The translations under genes and the position numbers were made by a program. The notes under the pieces were generated by a model, which saw only the letters and a program-made list of their open reading frames with translations, searched no databases and had not been told where the DNA came from. DNA of 64,000 bases from JAVHYG01 sp040390025 (GTDB lineage Bacteria > Pseudomonadota > Gammaproteobacteria > Diplorickettsiales > Diplorickettsiaceae): contig JAZJZD010000004.1 in the NCBI GenBank assembly GCA_040390025.1, forward strand, positions 186,001-250,000, given 5' to 3'. Below, piece by piece: positions 25,602 through 34,341 of the stretch; within the stretch, counting starts at the first letter, position 1, and every line of letters starts with the position of its first letter.

Positions 25602-26920
25602 ACACTCCTCTTGCTTCTACCGTCTCTATTACAGACCTCTCTCACGAAGGTCGCGGCATAGCTCACATTAACGGCAAAACAACCTTTATTCAGGATGCTT
25701 TACCGGGTGAAACAGTCTTAATTGAGACCATTAAAAGGCATCGCCAATACGACGAAGCAAAAACTTCAATCGTTATAAATAGCTCTCCAGATCGGGTTAC
25801 GCCAAAATGTAGCCATTATGGGATTTGTGGAGGATGTAGCCTCCAACACCTCTCTACAGAAGCACAGTTACAACATAAAGAAAAAGCATTGTTAGCGCAA
25901 CTGGAACACCTTGCTGGAATCCGGCCCGAAATATTACTGCCGCCACTCAAAGCCAAGAACTGGGGATACCGGCGTCGCGCACGATTAGGGGTAAAGTATG
26001 TGGCAAAAAAAGAAGCGGTACTCGTCGGTTTTCGAGAAAAAAACGGGCGTTATTTGGCTCAACTTAACAGCTGTGAAACCCTGGAGCCTAGAATCAGCCA
26101 ACTCATTCTTCCGCTACAAAGCATCATTCGGTCCTTGTATGCCTATCAAGCTATTCCACAAATTGAAGTGGCGCTCGGCGATGAAGACCTCGCTTTAGTC
26201 TTTAGGCATTTAGCTCCCCTGGAAATGGAAGACCAGACCAAGCTCAAAGCCTTTGCCAGAGAAAATCAGCTACAGCTTTACTTACAACCTGGAAATGAGA
26301 GTACAACGCATTGTATTTGGCCAGAAAAAGATCCAAAACCATTAAGCTATCTCCTGTATGCCGACGGCCTGCTAACAAACCCAATTGAGCTATTCTTTGA
26401 GCCGAGTCATTTTATACAGATCAATGCCACCATCAATCAATCCATGATAAAATGCGCTATGGAATTGCTCGCACCTAATTCCGACGATCAGGTATTGGAT
26501 CTATTTTGTGGATTAGGTAATTTTAGTTTACCCATTGCTACGCAGTGTAAATCTGTCATTGGTATAGAAGGATCTTTACAACTCGTAGAGCAAGCGAGAA
26601 AAAATGCTATGCATAATGCTATTTCTAATGTCGAATTTTACGCTTCGGACCTATCGACAGCTATAAAAGAGCAAGAGTGGTCACAAAAACCTTTTAATAA
26701 GCTATTATTAGATCCTCCCCGTTCTGGTGCTTTTGAAATTATTCAACAAATTTCCGCCTGGCAGATAGAGCGTATTGTGTACGTATCCTGTAATTCAGCT
26801 ACTCTGGCACGTGATGCGGCTGAATTAGCAAAACAAGGCTATCGGTTAGCACAAGCCGGTATCATGGATATGTTCCCACACACGCAACATAGCGAAGCTA
26901 TTTGTCTATTTACTAAATAG
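25589..26920 (+). CDS. rlmD: 23S rRNA (uracil-1939-C5)-methyltransferase RlmD
   Basis: A 443-residue AdoMet- and iron-sulfur-dependent RNA methyltransferase. The N-terminal TRAM domain (DLSHEGRGIAHINGKT) is followed by the cluster ligands C-x5-C-x2-C (KCSHYGICGGCSLQH) and a later Cys in NSCETLEP. Catalytic-domain motifs: FFEPSHFIQIN, DLFCGLGNFSLPIA, LLDPPRSGA and VYVSCNSATLARD with the nucleophilic Cys. Length normal. Overlaps the exonuclease gene upstream. Confidence 0.95.
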   Translation: MEKLNTPLASTVSITDLSHEGRGIAHINGKTTFIQDALPGETVLIETIKRHRQYDEAKTSIVINSSPDRVTPKCSHYGICGGCSLQHLSTEAQLQHKEKALLAQLEHLAGIRPEILLPPLKAKNWGYRRRARLGVKYVAKKEAVLVGFREKNGRYLAQLNSCETLEPRISQLILPLQSIIRSLYAYQAIPQIEVALGDEDLALVFRHLAPLEMEDQTKLKAFARENQLQLYLQPGNESTTHCIWPEKDPKPLSYLLYADGLLTNPIELFFEPSHFIQINATINQSMIKCAMELLAPNSDDQVLDLFCGLGNFSLPIATQCKSVIGIEGSLQLVEQARKNAMHNAISNVEFYASDLSTAIKEQEWSQKPFNKLLLDPPRSGAFEIIQQISAWQIERIVYVSCNSATLARDAAELAKQGYRLAQAGIMDMFPHTQHSEAICLFTK

Positions 26921-26925
26921 GTAAT

Positions 26926-28500
26926 ATGAATAAGTTTATTCGGCTTATATACTCACAGTACGTTTTTCGACAAGTACCGCGAAATTGCGAACCGAGCGGC
27001 AACACAGCCAAAAATGCAAGGGCGAAGCGTATACAAAGGACAGTTCATTTCATACTGTCATTACTTTTGACCTGTAGTCTATTAATACCGATACAAAGTC
27101 TTGCTATTTATGATGAAAATGGAAATCAAAATTTTTCAACACTTCAAATGAACCTGAACAGTATAATAAACCGGTTTAGAGGCTACCATATCGGTGTGGC
27201 TATTCAGTCGTTAGCAACAGGAAAAATGCTCTACCAATACCATGCGAACGACCGTTTTATTCCCGCGAGTACCTTAAAACTATTTACAGGCGTTGCGGCA
27301 TTAGATTATTTAGGTCCAAACTATCAATTTAAAACCCATTTTCTAACAAACCCTGCTGCAAAAGTAGTGAATGGCGTTTTAAAGGGAAATCTTTATATTA
27401 AATTTAGCGGAGATCCTTATTTAACCTTAGAAGATCTCAAGGATATGTTTGACACCTTAAGTGAACAACACATTAAATCGGTACAAGGAAACATCGTTAT
27501 TGACGATACTGTCATCGATAGAAACACGTGGCCACCGGGACGCGTCATTGATGATAAAATATTTTGTTATGCAGCACCTGTTACGGCAACAATCATTAAT
27601 CGTAATTGTTTTAGCCTAAGTGTAAAACCCAACAAATTACCACACCCTACTGTAGTAAAAAGCAACAGTAACTTAGGGATTGTCATTGACAACCAAGCTG
27701 TCACTAAACGCTTAAGAAGATCAAGCTACTCTTTAGATTTAAAACCAAGTGCTATTCATTCAAACAATCACTATACCTTAAAAGGCTATCTTTCACCGAA
27801 AATGGGCCCTTTATCCTTTGCAGTCGCTTTGCAAAATCCTAATCTCGCTACCTATGATATTTTAGCCGGCTTACTACGGAAATATTCCATTCATTATAAC
27901 AACATCGTTTATGGAAAAACGCCACCTATGGCCAAAATGCTTGCTGAAAACAGTTCACCGGAACTTTCATTTTTGATAAAAAATATGCTTAAAAAATCAG
28001 ATAACTTGATTGCCGATAGCTTATTAAAAAAACTAGGGGAGCAATATTTTTCGGCGCAGGGTAGTTGGAAAACGGGACGAAACGCCGTTCAAGCTGTCCT
28101 TGCAAGTAAAACAGGTATCAACTTTAAACATGTCATCATGGTCGATGGCTCAGGTTTATCTCTCAACGATATTGTCACGCCAAATGACTTTGTTAAATTA
28201 CTTAATTTTGCTTATACACAATTACCAGAAAGTAAATTATTTTTTGAATCGCTACCTAGTTCCGGTCGCGATGGAACACTAAAAAACCGCTTAGGCGGAG
28301 ATATGCTAGGAAGAGTCCACGCAAAAACGGGTAGTATGCATGGCATCAGTAGCTTAGCAGGATATATTCGGACATCAAATAACCAAGTTTTAGCTTTTTC
28401 AATTTTAATTAATGATCCTATCCCCGGAAAAAATAATCAAGGCGGCTATCGTTTACTGGAAAATCGAATTTGTGAGTTTCTGGCAAGAAGTAGTTTGTAA
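26926..28500 (+). CDS. dacB: D-alanyl-D-alanine carboxypeptidase/endopeptidase, PBP4 family
   Basis: A 524-residue periplasmic class C penicillin-binding protein that trims or cleaves peptidoglycan cross-links. Active-site motifs: SxxK in PASTLKLF, SxN in KKSDNLIADSLL, KTG in HAKTGSMHGIS. The signal peptide is internal: a hydrophobic stretch VHFILSLLLTCSLLIPIQSLA begins only after about 44 residues of basic, polar sequence. That extension has unusual codon content and may be an in-frame insertion at about 26950-27041. The ATG at 26926 follows AATAGGTAAT, five bases past rlmD's stop, so it may be co-transcribed with rlmD. Confidence 0.92.
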   Translation: MNKFIRLIYSQYVFRQVPRNCEPSGNTAKNARAKRIQRTVHFILSLLLTCSLLIPIQSLAIYDENGNQNFSTLQMNLNSIINRFRGYHIGVAIQSLATGKMLYQYHANDRFIPASTLKLFTGVAALDYLGPNYQFKTHFLTNPAAKVVNGVLKGNLYIKFSGDPYLTLEDLKDMFDTLSEQHIKSVQGNIVIDDTVIDRNTWPPGRVIDDKIFCYAAPVTATIINRNCFSLSVKPNKLPHPTVVKSNSNLGIVIDNQAVTKRLRRSSYSLDLKPSAIHSNNHYTLKGYLSPKMGPLSFAVALQNPNLATYDILAGLLRKYSIHYNNIVYGKTPPMAKMLAENSSPELSFLIKNMLKKSDNLIADSLLKKLGEQYFSAQGSWKTGRNAVQAVLASKTGINFKHVIMVDGSGLSLNDIVTPNDFVKLLNFAYTQLPESKLFFESLPSSGRDGTLKNRLGGDMLGRVHAKTGSMHGISSLAGYIRTSNNQVLAFSILINDPIPGKNNQGGYRLLENRICEFLARSSL

Positions 28501-28597
28501 CGCGAGCTTTTTGCAATGAGTCCTTACAAACTATTATTAATCCAATTACAAAGTTGAGCCCCTTACGGACAACAGCTAAGATAAGGATCAATAAAAT

Positions 28598-30814
28598 ATG
28601 GTAAAAATAAAAAACTCTCTTTACTTAAATGACGACAGTAGTATCAATTTAGAAGCCTGGTTGCATCATGCGGCTGTGCAGCGTAATCAAAAAGATTTTA
28701 AACTTATTCGTCAAGCTTGTATTTTAAGCCAAATCGTTGGCGAATCGAAATTAACGCCCACCAAGATATCTTGCTTACAGCAAGGATTAACGATGGCGGA
28801 AATTTTATTTGATTTACATCTAGATACCGAAACCATAGCGGCTTCTTTAATCTATAGCGCTGTTAATTATGCGGAGCTTTGTCCAGAAACGATCAATGAG
28901 CATTTAGGACCGCAAGTACAAGTTATTCAACTTATCGAAGGCGTCAAACAAATGGACGCTATTCGTATTACAACAACGCCCATCCCTATCGATCAGACGC
29001 GGTTAGAAAATATGCGTAAAATGCTCCTTGCTATGGTAAAGGACATGCGCGTCGTCTTAATCAAATTGGCTGAATGCGTAACAACAATGCGCACCTTGCA
29101 TACACTCGAAGAAGAAACAAAACGAGCCTATGCACAAGAAACTTTAAATATTTATGCTCCACTTGCTAACCGGCTAGGTGTCGGACAATTACAATGGGAA
29201 CTTGAAGATCTGGCTTTACATTATTTAGAACCTGAAGCGTACGAAAAAATAGCGCGTTTATTACAAGAGCGCTTAGTCGATAGAGAAGCCTATGTACAAA
29301 CCTTGATTGCCCATTTGCGAACTGTGCTGGAAAATGCACATTTACAAAATTTTCAATTGTATGGTCGCGTTAAACACATCCATAGCATTTATCGAAAAAT
29401 GCAGCAAAAAAAATTAAAGTTCGAAGAACTTTATGATTTAAATGCAATCCGCATTTTAGTTAACACAGTGAAAGACTGCTATAACGCCTTAAGTATTATT
29501 CATGGTTTATGGCCGCCCATTGCTGGACAATTTGATGATTATATTGCAACGCCCAAATCCAATGGTTATCGTTCTATTCATACGGCTGTTTTAGGCCCTG
29601 ATAAAAAAACACTTGAGATACAAATCCGTACCCATCAAATGCATCGAGAATCAGAACACGGCTTAGCTGCTCATTGGCAATACAAGGAAAATGCACAACA
29701 AAATGCGAACTATCAAACAAAAATAGCTTGGTTACGACAAGTACTTGAATGGCAAAAAGAATTAGTCAAACATGGCAAGGCAACAGTTCCTGGTCTCACT
29801 ACGGTTTTAGATGACCGAATTTATGTATTCACGCCAAATGGCGATATTATCGATTTACCCAAAGGTGCAACTCCTTTAGATTTTGCTTATCACATCCATA
29901 GTGAAGTGGGACACCGTTGCCGCGGAGCAAAAATTAACGGCGCAATCGTTCCCCTCACTTATCAATTAAAAATTGGTGAGCAAGTTGAAATTCTCACGGC
30001 TAATCAAGGATCCCCAAGCCGAGACTGGTTAAATCATAACCTTGGTTATTTATATACCGCTCGTGCCAAAGCTAAAGCCCACCATTGGTTCAAAAACCAA
30101 GATTTTGATAAGCACGTAGCAGAAGGTCAAATATTATTAGATAAAGAATGTCAGCGCCTTGGCCTAATAGCTGTCGATCAAGAAAGAGTAGCGCATAAAC
30201 TTCACTTTAAAACTAAGAAAGAACTGTTGGCCGCTTTAGGTAGTGGTGATCTACGACTTACGCAGCTTTTAAATGCGATACAAACACAGGATCATATGCA
30301 TGAAGCAAACCTGTTAGTTAAGCCTGAAGTCTTGCTAGGTAAGCCACGTGGCACACTACCAGAAGGTATTACCATCGCTGGAGTCACTGATCTTCTAACG
30401 CAAACAGCGGGTTGTTGTAAACCTGTTCCAGGTGACCCTATCCGTGGATTTATTACTCAGGGTCGTGGTATCGTTTTACACCGTGATGATTGTACTCATC
30501 TCCTAAATCTCGAGTCTGATAAACAGAACCGTTTGGTCGATGCGAACTGGGGAGAAGAAGTAAGTCAAATCTATCCTGTCGATGTTTGTGTAGAAGCCTA
30601 TGATCGGCCGGGATTAGTGCGTGACATTTCTACACTAATTGCTAATGAAAAATTAAATCTAATTGGGCTGAACTCATCAAACAATAAGATAGAATCAACT
30701 GCTTACATCAAATTAACTATTGAAATCCCGAGTATAACGTCGCTAAGTAAAATTCTGGATAGGATCAAACAGATTCCAAATGTGATTGATGTCCGAAGAC
30801 AAGTGATAAATTAA
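28598..30814 (+). CDS. relA: (p)ppGpp synthetase RelA
   Basis: A 738-residue ribosome-linked alarmone synthetase. The N-terminal hydrolase-like domain has lost the catalytic HD pair (the equivalent stretch reads SLIYSAVNYAELCPETI), which identifies it as RelA and not SpoT. The synthetase domain (about 240-360) keeps YDLNAIRILV, FDDYIATPKSNGYRSIHTAV and EIQIRTHQMH. TGS domain from about 404 (IYVFTPNGDIIDLPKGATPLDFAYHIH), zinc-finger-like CCKPVPGDPI, and a C-terminal ACT domain from about 659. AAGGA precedes the ATG. It should start the stringent response to amino-acid starvation. Confidence 0.97.
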   Translation: MVKIKNSLYLNDDSSINLEAWLHHAAVQRNQKDFKLIRQACILSQIVGESKLTPTKISCLQQGLTMAEILFDLHLDTETIAASLIYSAVNYAELCPETINEHLGPQVQVIQLIEGVKQMDAIRITTTPIPIDQTRLENMRKMLLAMVKDMRVVLIKLAECVTTMRTLHTLEEETKRAYAQETLNIYAPLANRLGVGQLQWELEDLALHYLEPEAYEKIARLLQERLVDREAYVQTLIAHLRTVLENAHLQNFQLYGRVKHIHSIYRKMQQKKLKFEELYDLNAIRILVNTVKDCYNALSIIHGLWPPIAGQFDDYIATPKSNGYRSIHTAVLGPDKKTLEIQIRTHQMHRESEHGLAAHWQYKENAQQNANYQTKIAWLRQVLEWQKELVKHGKATVPGLTTVLDDRIYVFTPNGDIIDLPKGATPLDFAYHIHSEVGHRCRGAKINGAIVPLTYQLKIGEQVEILTANQGSPSRDWLNHNLGYLYTARAKAKAHHWFKNQDFDKHVAEGQILLDKECQRLGLIAVDQERVAHKLHFKTKKELLAALGSGDLRLTQLLNAIQTQDHMHEANLLVKPEVLLGKPRGTLPEGITIAGVTDLLTQTAGCCKPVPGDPIRGFITQGRGIVLHRDDCTHLLNLESDKQNRLVDANWGEEVSQIYPVDVCVEAYDRPGLVRDISTLIANEKLNLIGLNSSNNKIESTAYIKLTIEIPSITSLSKILDRIKQIPNVIDVRRQVIN

Positions 30815-30827
30815 ATCCAAAAAACTT

Positions 30828-31060
30828 CGTCTTTTGTTTGGTTTCGGTTGAATTGGCTTTTCCGATGTTAATGTACCGCTCGTACCTGAAGATACGAACT
30901 TTTTAAGTTCGAACGAGCGGTATACCGATCACCTAACGGGCACAAGCAAAGCTTGCGCACCGTTATTCAAGAGGAGAACCGCGATTCTCCTCTTGAAAAT
31001 CTCCATCGCGAGATGAAGCACTTGGAAATGCAATTTCGCATTTCCAAGTGCAATGGGTAT
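30828..31060 (+). repeat. Long modular palindromic repeat, most complete copy
   Basis: From left to right: a segment shared with the inverted repeat at 13.5 kb (CGTCTTTTGTTTG, ATTGGCTTTTCCGATG); hairpin A, ACCGCTCGT (30875-30883)/ACGAGCGGT (30913-30921) with inner GAACTT-TTT-AAGTTC; a small CAAGC-AAA-GCTTG stem; hairpin B, TTCAAGAGGAGAA (30966-30978)/TTCTCCTCTTGAA (30985-30997); and hairpin C, GCACTTGGAAATGC (31018-31031)/GCATTTCCAAGTGC (31038-31051). It ends in AATGGGTATA just before xseA. The same module order occurs at 45.7 kb and, on the minus strand, at 49.6 kb. Confidence 0.9.
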
Positions 31061-31068
31061 ATATTTTT

Positions 31069-32307
31069 ATGATAACCAACCTAGTAGAAAGAAACGCAAG
31101 ATTAAGCACTGATGATGTTATCTATAGCGTCTCCGAGCTCAATCAAATGGTTCAAACATTACTAGAAGACGCTTTCCTACCACTTTGGATAGAAGGCGAA
31201 ATTTCTAATTTTGCTTGTCCTAGTTCGGGACATTGGTATTTTTCTTTAAAAGATAAAAATGCCCAAGTGCGCTGTGCACTGTTTCAAGGCCGTAATCGTT
31301 ATAAAGATTTGCGGCCTAAAGATGGAATGCAGGTCTTAGTACGTGCCAAAATCAGTCTTTATCCGGCACGAGGTGAATTCCAATTAATTGTCGATCGATT
31401 AGAGCTTGCTGGTGAAGGAGCACTGCGCAAAGCATTCGAAAAATTAAAGGCCCAATTAGCGGCAGAAGGCTTATTTGACGCCTGTCACAAAAAAAGCTTA
31501 CCTAAGTTCCCTAAAACTATTGGTGTTATTACTTCAGAAACAGGCGCCGCACTTCGAGATATTTGCGCGGTATTGAAAAAACGATTTGCGGCTATTGCAA
31601 TTATTATTTACCCCAGTCTTGTACAAGGAAAAATGGCTGCGGCACAAATTGTTCAACAAATCAAGCAAGCCAATCAGCGTAAAGAATGTGAACTTTTAAT
31701 TCTGGCTCGAGGCGGTGGATCGCTAGAAGATCTCTGGCCTTTTAATGAAGAAAATGTAGCCAGAGCTATTTTTAAAAGTCATCTTCCCATTATCAGTGCC
31801 ATAGGCCATGAAACAGATTTTACTATCGCCGATTTTGTGGCTGATTGTCGTGCCGCAACGCCTTCTGTAGCCGCACAATTAGCCAGTCCTGATAACCAAG
31901 AATTCCAGCAGCTTTTAGCTAAAACCACAAAACGTTTAGTAACGTTTATGGGATATCAATTCAATCGTTATAAACAGCAGCTTGAAAACCTTTCTAAGCG
32001 TTGCCGACATCCCCGTCAACGTTTACAGGATAATGCGCAGCGTTTAGACGACTTAACGCTGCGCTTAAATCTAAGCATAAAAACACAACTACAGATTCGT
32101 CAGCAGAAATTGTTAGGCCTATCACGCACGCTGCATGCCGTTAGCCCTTTAGCCAGTCTAGCACGTGGTTATGCTATTATTACGCATGCTGAAACAAAAC
32201 AAATTATTCGTGAAATAGACCAAATCAATTTAGACGATAAACTCATTGCACAAATAGCTAAAGGGAAGCTCTTGTGCCGCATTGTAGAGAAGCTTCCGAA
32301 TCCGTAA
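31069..32307 (+). CDS. xseA: Exodeoxyribonuclease VII large subunit
   Basis: About 412 residues. XseA with XseB forms a nuclease that degrades single-stranded DNA from either end. The N-terminal OB fold (LWIEGEISNFACPSSGHWYFSLKD) is followed by the catalytic domain (GVITSETGAALRDI, ILARGGGSLEDLWPFN, ISAIGHETDFTIADFVADCRAATPSVAAQLA), then a coiled-coil region and the ARGYAIITH tail. I prefer the ATG at 31069. A GTG at 31048 would start inside the palindromic repeat that abuts this gene. No Shine-Dalgarno is evident. The 3' end overlaps the convergent OTU-like gene by 50 bases. Confidence 0.95.
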   Translation: MITNLVERNARLSTDDVIYSVSELNQMVQTLLEDAFLPLWIEGEISNFACPSSGHWYFSLKDKNAQVRCALFQGRNRYKDLRPKDGMQVLVRAKISLYPARGEFQLIVDRLELAGEGALRKAFEKLKAQLAAEGLFDACHKKSLPKFPKTIGVITSETGAALRDICAVLKKRFAAIAIIIYPSLVQGKMAAAQIVQQIKQANQRKECELLILARGGGSLEDLWPFNEENVARAIFKSHLPIISAIGHETDFTIADFVADCRAATPSVAAQLASPDNQEFQQLLAKTTKRLVTFMGYQFNRYKQQLENLSKRCRHPRQRLQDNAQRLDDLTLRLNLSIKTQLQIRQQKLLGLSRTLHAVSPLASLARGYAIITHAETKQIIREIDQINLDDKLIAQIAKGKLLCRIVEKLPNP

Positions 32308-34318
32308 CTTTTTTTTCGGTTTTTAAAGAAAAAAAAGTTACGGGTATTTTCTTACTCATCTTTTCAACAGCAGAACTTGCGCCGTTAGCTATTTTTTTAA
32401 CACAAGTTACTGAAAAATCTACCGTGTTTACTAACCCATTTAGCGAAAATGTTAACATCAAAGCGCTGCGAAAAAGTAACTGTGCTCCCTCTATTGCTTT
32501 ATCGCCAAAATAATCTAACGGCAAAATACTAAAAAAAATGCTCATCATAATCAAAAATTCAGCTTTATTCTCTGAGTTAAACAAATTTTTAATTAAACCA
32601 GCCGGTATGCCAAATAAAATAGCACTGGTAAAAAGCCTGTCTTTATCTAAAAAATAATTTAAAAATGTATCAAACACCGTACCTTTTACTAAAAATTCTT
32701 GATAATTCTGATAATAGGAATAGGGAGAAGCAATAAGCGCCGAAAATTGTAGATCATTTTTAAGAGCATCACTTTTTTCACAAACAAGAAATTTAACAAG
32801 CGGTATCGAAGTTAAAAGCCGCAAACTTAACTCCCAAAAGAGGCCGACTGACAAACCTTCTATGAGATCATTGAATAAACTGGGCTTCAATACCTCTTCA
32901 CTTTCTAATACAGCCCTTGTATTAGGTTTCGAAATTTTTATTTTTTTGCTTTTTTTGGTCGCATTAGAACTACTTGTACTTAAATCAGTTTCAATTTCCT
33001 CGTTATGTAAATCATTAGAAGCCTGGGCTAAATAATTTTTAATACTTGTTTTTAGAATACCAAAATAATAATGGTTCTCATCATAAAATAAGTACAACAC
33101 CGGCAACCCCGATCCTATTTTTAAAGGCTCCTCCATACTTTGATCCCAACTTGGAAATAAATGAATTTCACATCCTAATACACTACTAATAGCTTTGACT
33201 TCCTGCAAACCACCCCAAGTATCAGGGGACAACATTTGTTGCAAGTAATCGTCTATATCATAAGCTTCAATATCAAACTCATCGTTATGCAACGACATAT
33301 AGTTTACGACTTGACGACGAAAGTTTACTCTAATTAAGTTCACAAATATGTGATTATTTTCAAGATTTTGCACGCTGTGTAAATTAAAATTTGTAATTTC
33401 TTCTTTTATGTCCTCTAAATGGACAGAAAAAAATATTTTTTCCTCTAAATCGGTAGAAAAACAGGAGCCAAATAATGTTCTACACGCTTCTTCAAATTGC
33501 CCTTCTTCCATTGATATTAGATAGGCCAAAGCAGCGGCCCAAAATAAACAACTATTGTCTCCAGGCACATCTATAGGAAACAACAATGGTTGAATTTTTT
33601 CCAAATTATTTAGTTCAATATCGCTTTCTAACGACGGCTTATTTGAAAAATAATCTGACTGTGTAGTCTTTTTAATTTGCTTTAAACCAAAATAATAACA
33701 TTGTTTTTCAGGCTCAATAAATAAGCACAAACGTCTTGATTGAATTAAAAATCCGCTTTCGCAAAAATTTTCCTCATTATCAAATGGGTGTACAACCCGT
33801 GAATGGGTTTTTATATCAATAACTTCAATGGAACAGTTTAATAATAAAACCATCGCCTCTATTTCGCATTTGCCCGCAAATTTAGTAGCCAGGCACATAC
33901 TTGCTAAATAGTTATCAAAATCCGTGATAGCGTTTTTAAATAGATCTCTATGTTGATCTATATAATCCACAACACGTTGCCGAAATAAGAAAATCAAATC
34001 TTGGACAAAACCACTCCTATAGATAAAGGTTAGATCGTGAGTTACATAAAATTGATCGACTAATTTCTTTAATCTCTTTTCATCAGCAGCACTTATTTGA
34101 CCAAACAACGCTATACACGCTAAATGAAATTTTAGATCATTCTCTTCTTCGTTAAGTATCTGTTTGTCTTGCTTTAGATCAACGAGATAAGCCAAAGCTG
34201 TAGACCAAAATAAACAGCTACCGATTTGAACGGTATTGATGGGGAAAAACTGCGGCGCTTCTAGATTAGTTTTCTCAGAAAGATTTGTTGCGTTATTATT
34301 TTCTGCTTTCCTTATCAT
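32258..34318 (-). CDS. Tandem OTU-like cysteine protease with C-terminal hydrophobic region (deubiquitinase effector candidate)
   Basis: 686 residues with two homologous halves. Domain 1 (about 22-210): PINTVQIGSCLFWSTALAYL with Cys35, ending in CYYFGLK where His is expected (Cys207). Domain 2 (about 240-420): PIDVPGDNSCLFWAAALAYL with Cys257 and Asp three residues before it, then CEIHLFP and YDENHYYFGIL with His416. The D-x-x-C...NHY pattern is that of OTU deubiquitinases, so domain 2 looks catalytically complete and domain 1 degenerate. A basic, Ser-rich linker (about 440-480) leads to hydrophobic segments (about 490-660). No signal peptide. A good GGAGAAAATA site precedes the ATG, 23 bases after topA. 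L. pneumophila LotA likewise carries two OTU domains. Confidence 0.72.
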   Translation of the reverse strand: MIRKAENNNATNLSEKTNLEAPQFFPINTVQIGSCLFWSTALAYLVDLKQDKQILNEEENDLKFHLACIALFGQISAADEKRLKKLVDQFYVTHDLTFIYRSGFVQDLIFLFRQRVVDYIDQHRDLFKNAITDFDNYLASMCLATKFAGKCEIEAMVLLLNCSIEVIDIKTHSRVVHPFDNEENFCESGFLIQSRRLCLFIEPEKQCYYFGLKQIKKTTQSDYFSNKPSLESDIELNNLEKIQPLLFPIDVPGDNSCLFWAAALAYLISMEEGQFEEACRTLFGSCFSTDLEEKIFFSVHLEDIKEEITNFNLHSVQNLENNHIFVNLIRVNFRRQVVNYMSLHNDEFDIEAYDIDDYLQQMLSPDTWGGLQEVKAISSVLGCEIHLFPSWDQSMEEPLKIGSGLPVLYLFYDENHYYFGILKTSIKNYLAQASNDLHNEEIETDLSTSSSNATKKSKKIKISKPNTRAVLESEEVLKPSLFNDLIEGLSVGLFWELSLRLLTSIPLVKFLVCEKSDALKNDLQFSALIASPYSYYQNYQEFLVKGTVFDTFLNYFLDKDRLFTSAILFGIPAGLIKNLFNSENKAEFLIMMSIFFSILPLDYFGDKAIEGAQLLFRSALMLTFSLNGLVNTVDFSVTCVKKIANGASSAVEKMSKKIPVTFFSLKTEKKVTDSEASLQCGTRASL

Positions 34319-34341
34319 TATTTTCTCCGTAAGTAAAAAAA

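Noticed and set aside
28598..30814. SpoT instead of RelA
   Set aside because: The HD catalytic pair needed for ppGpp hydrolysis is missing in the N-terminal domain.
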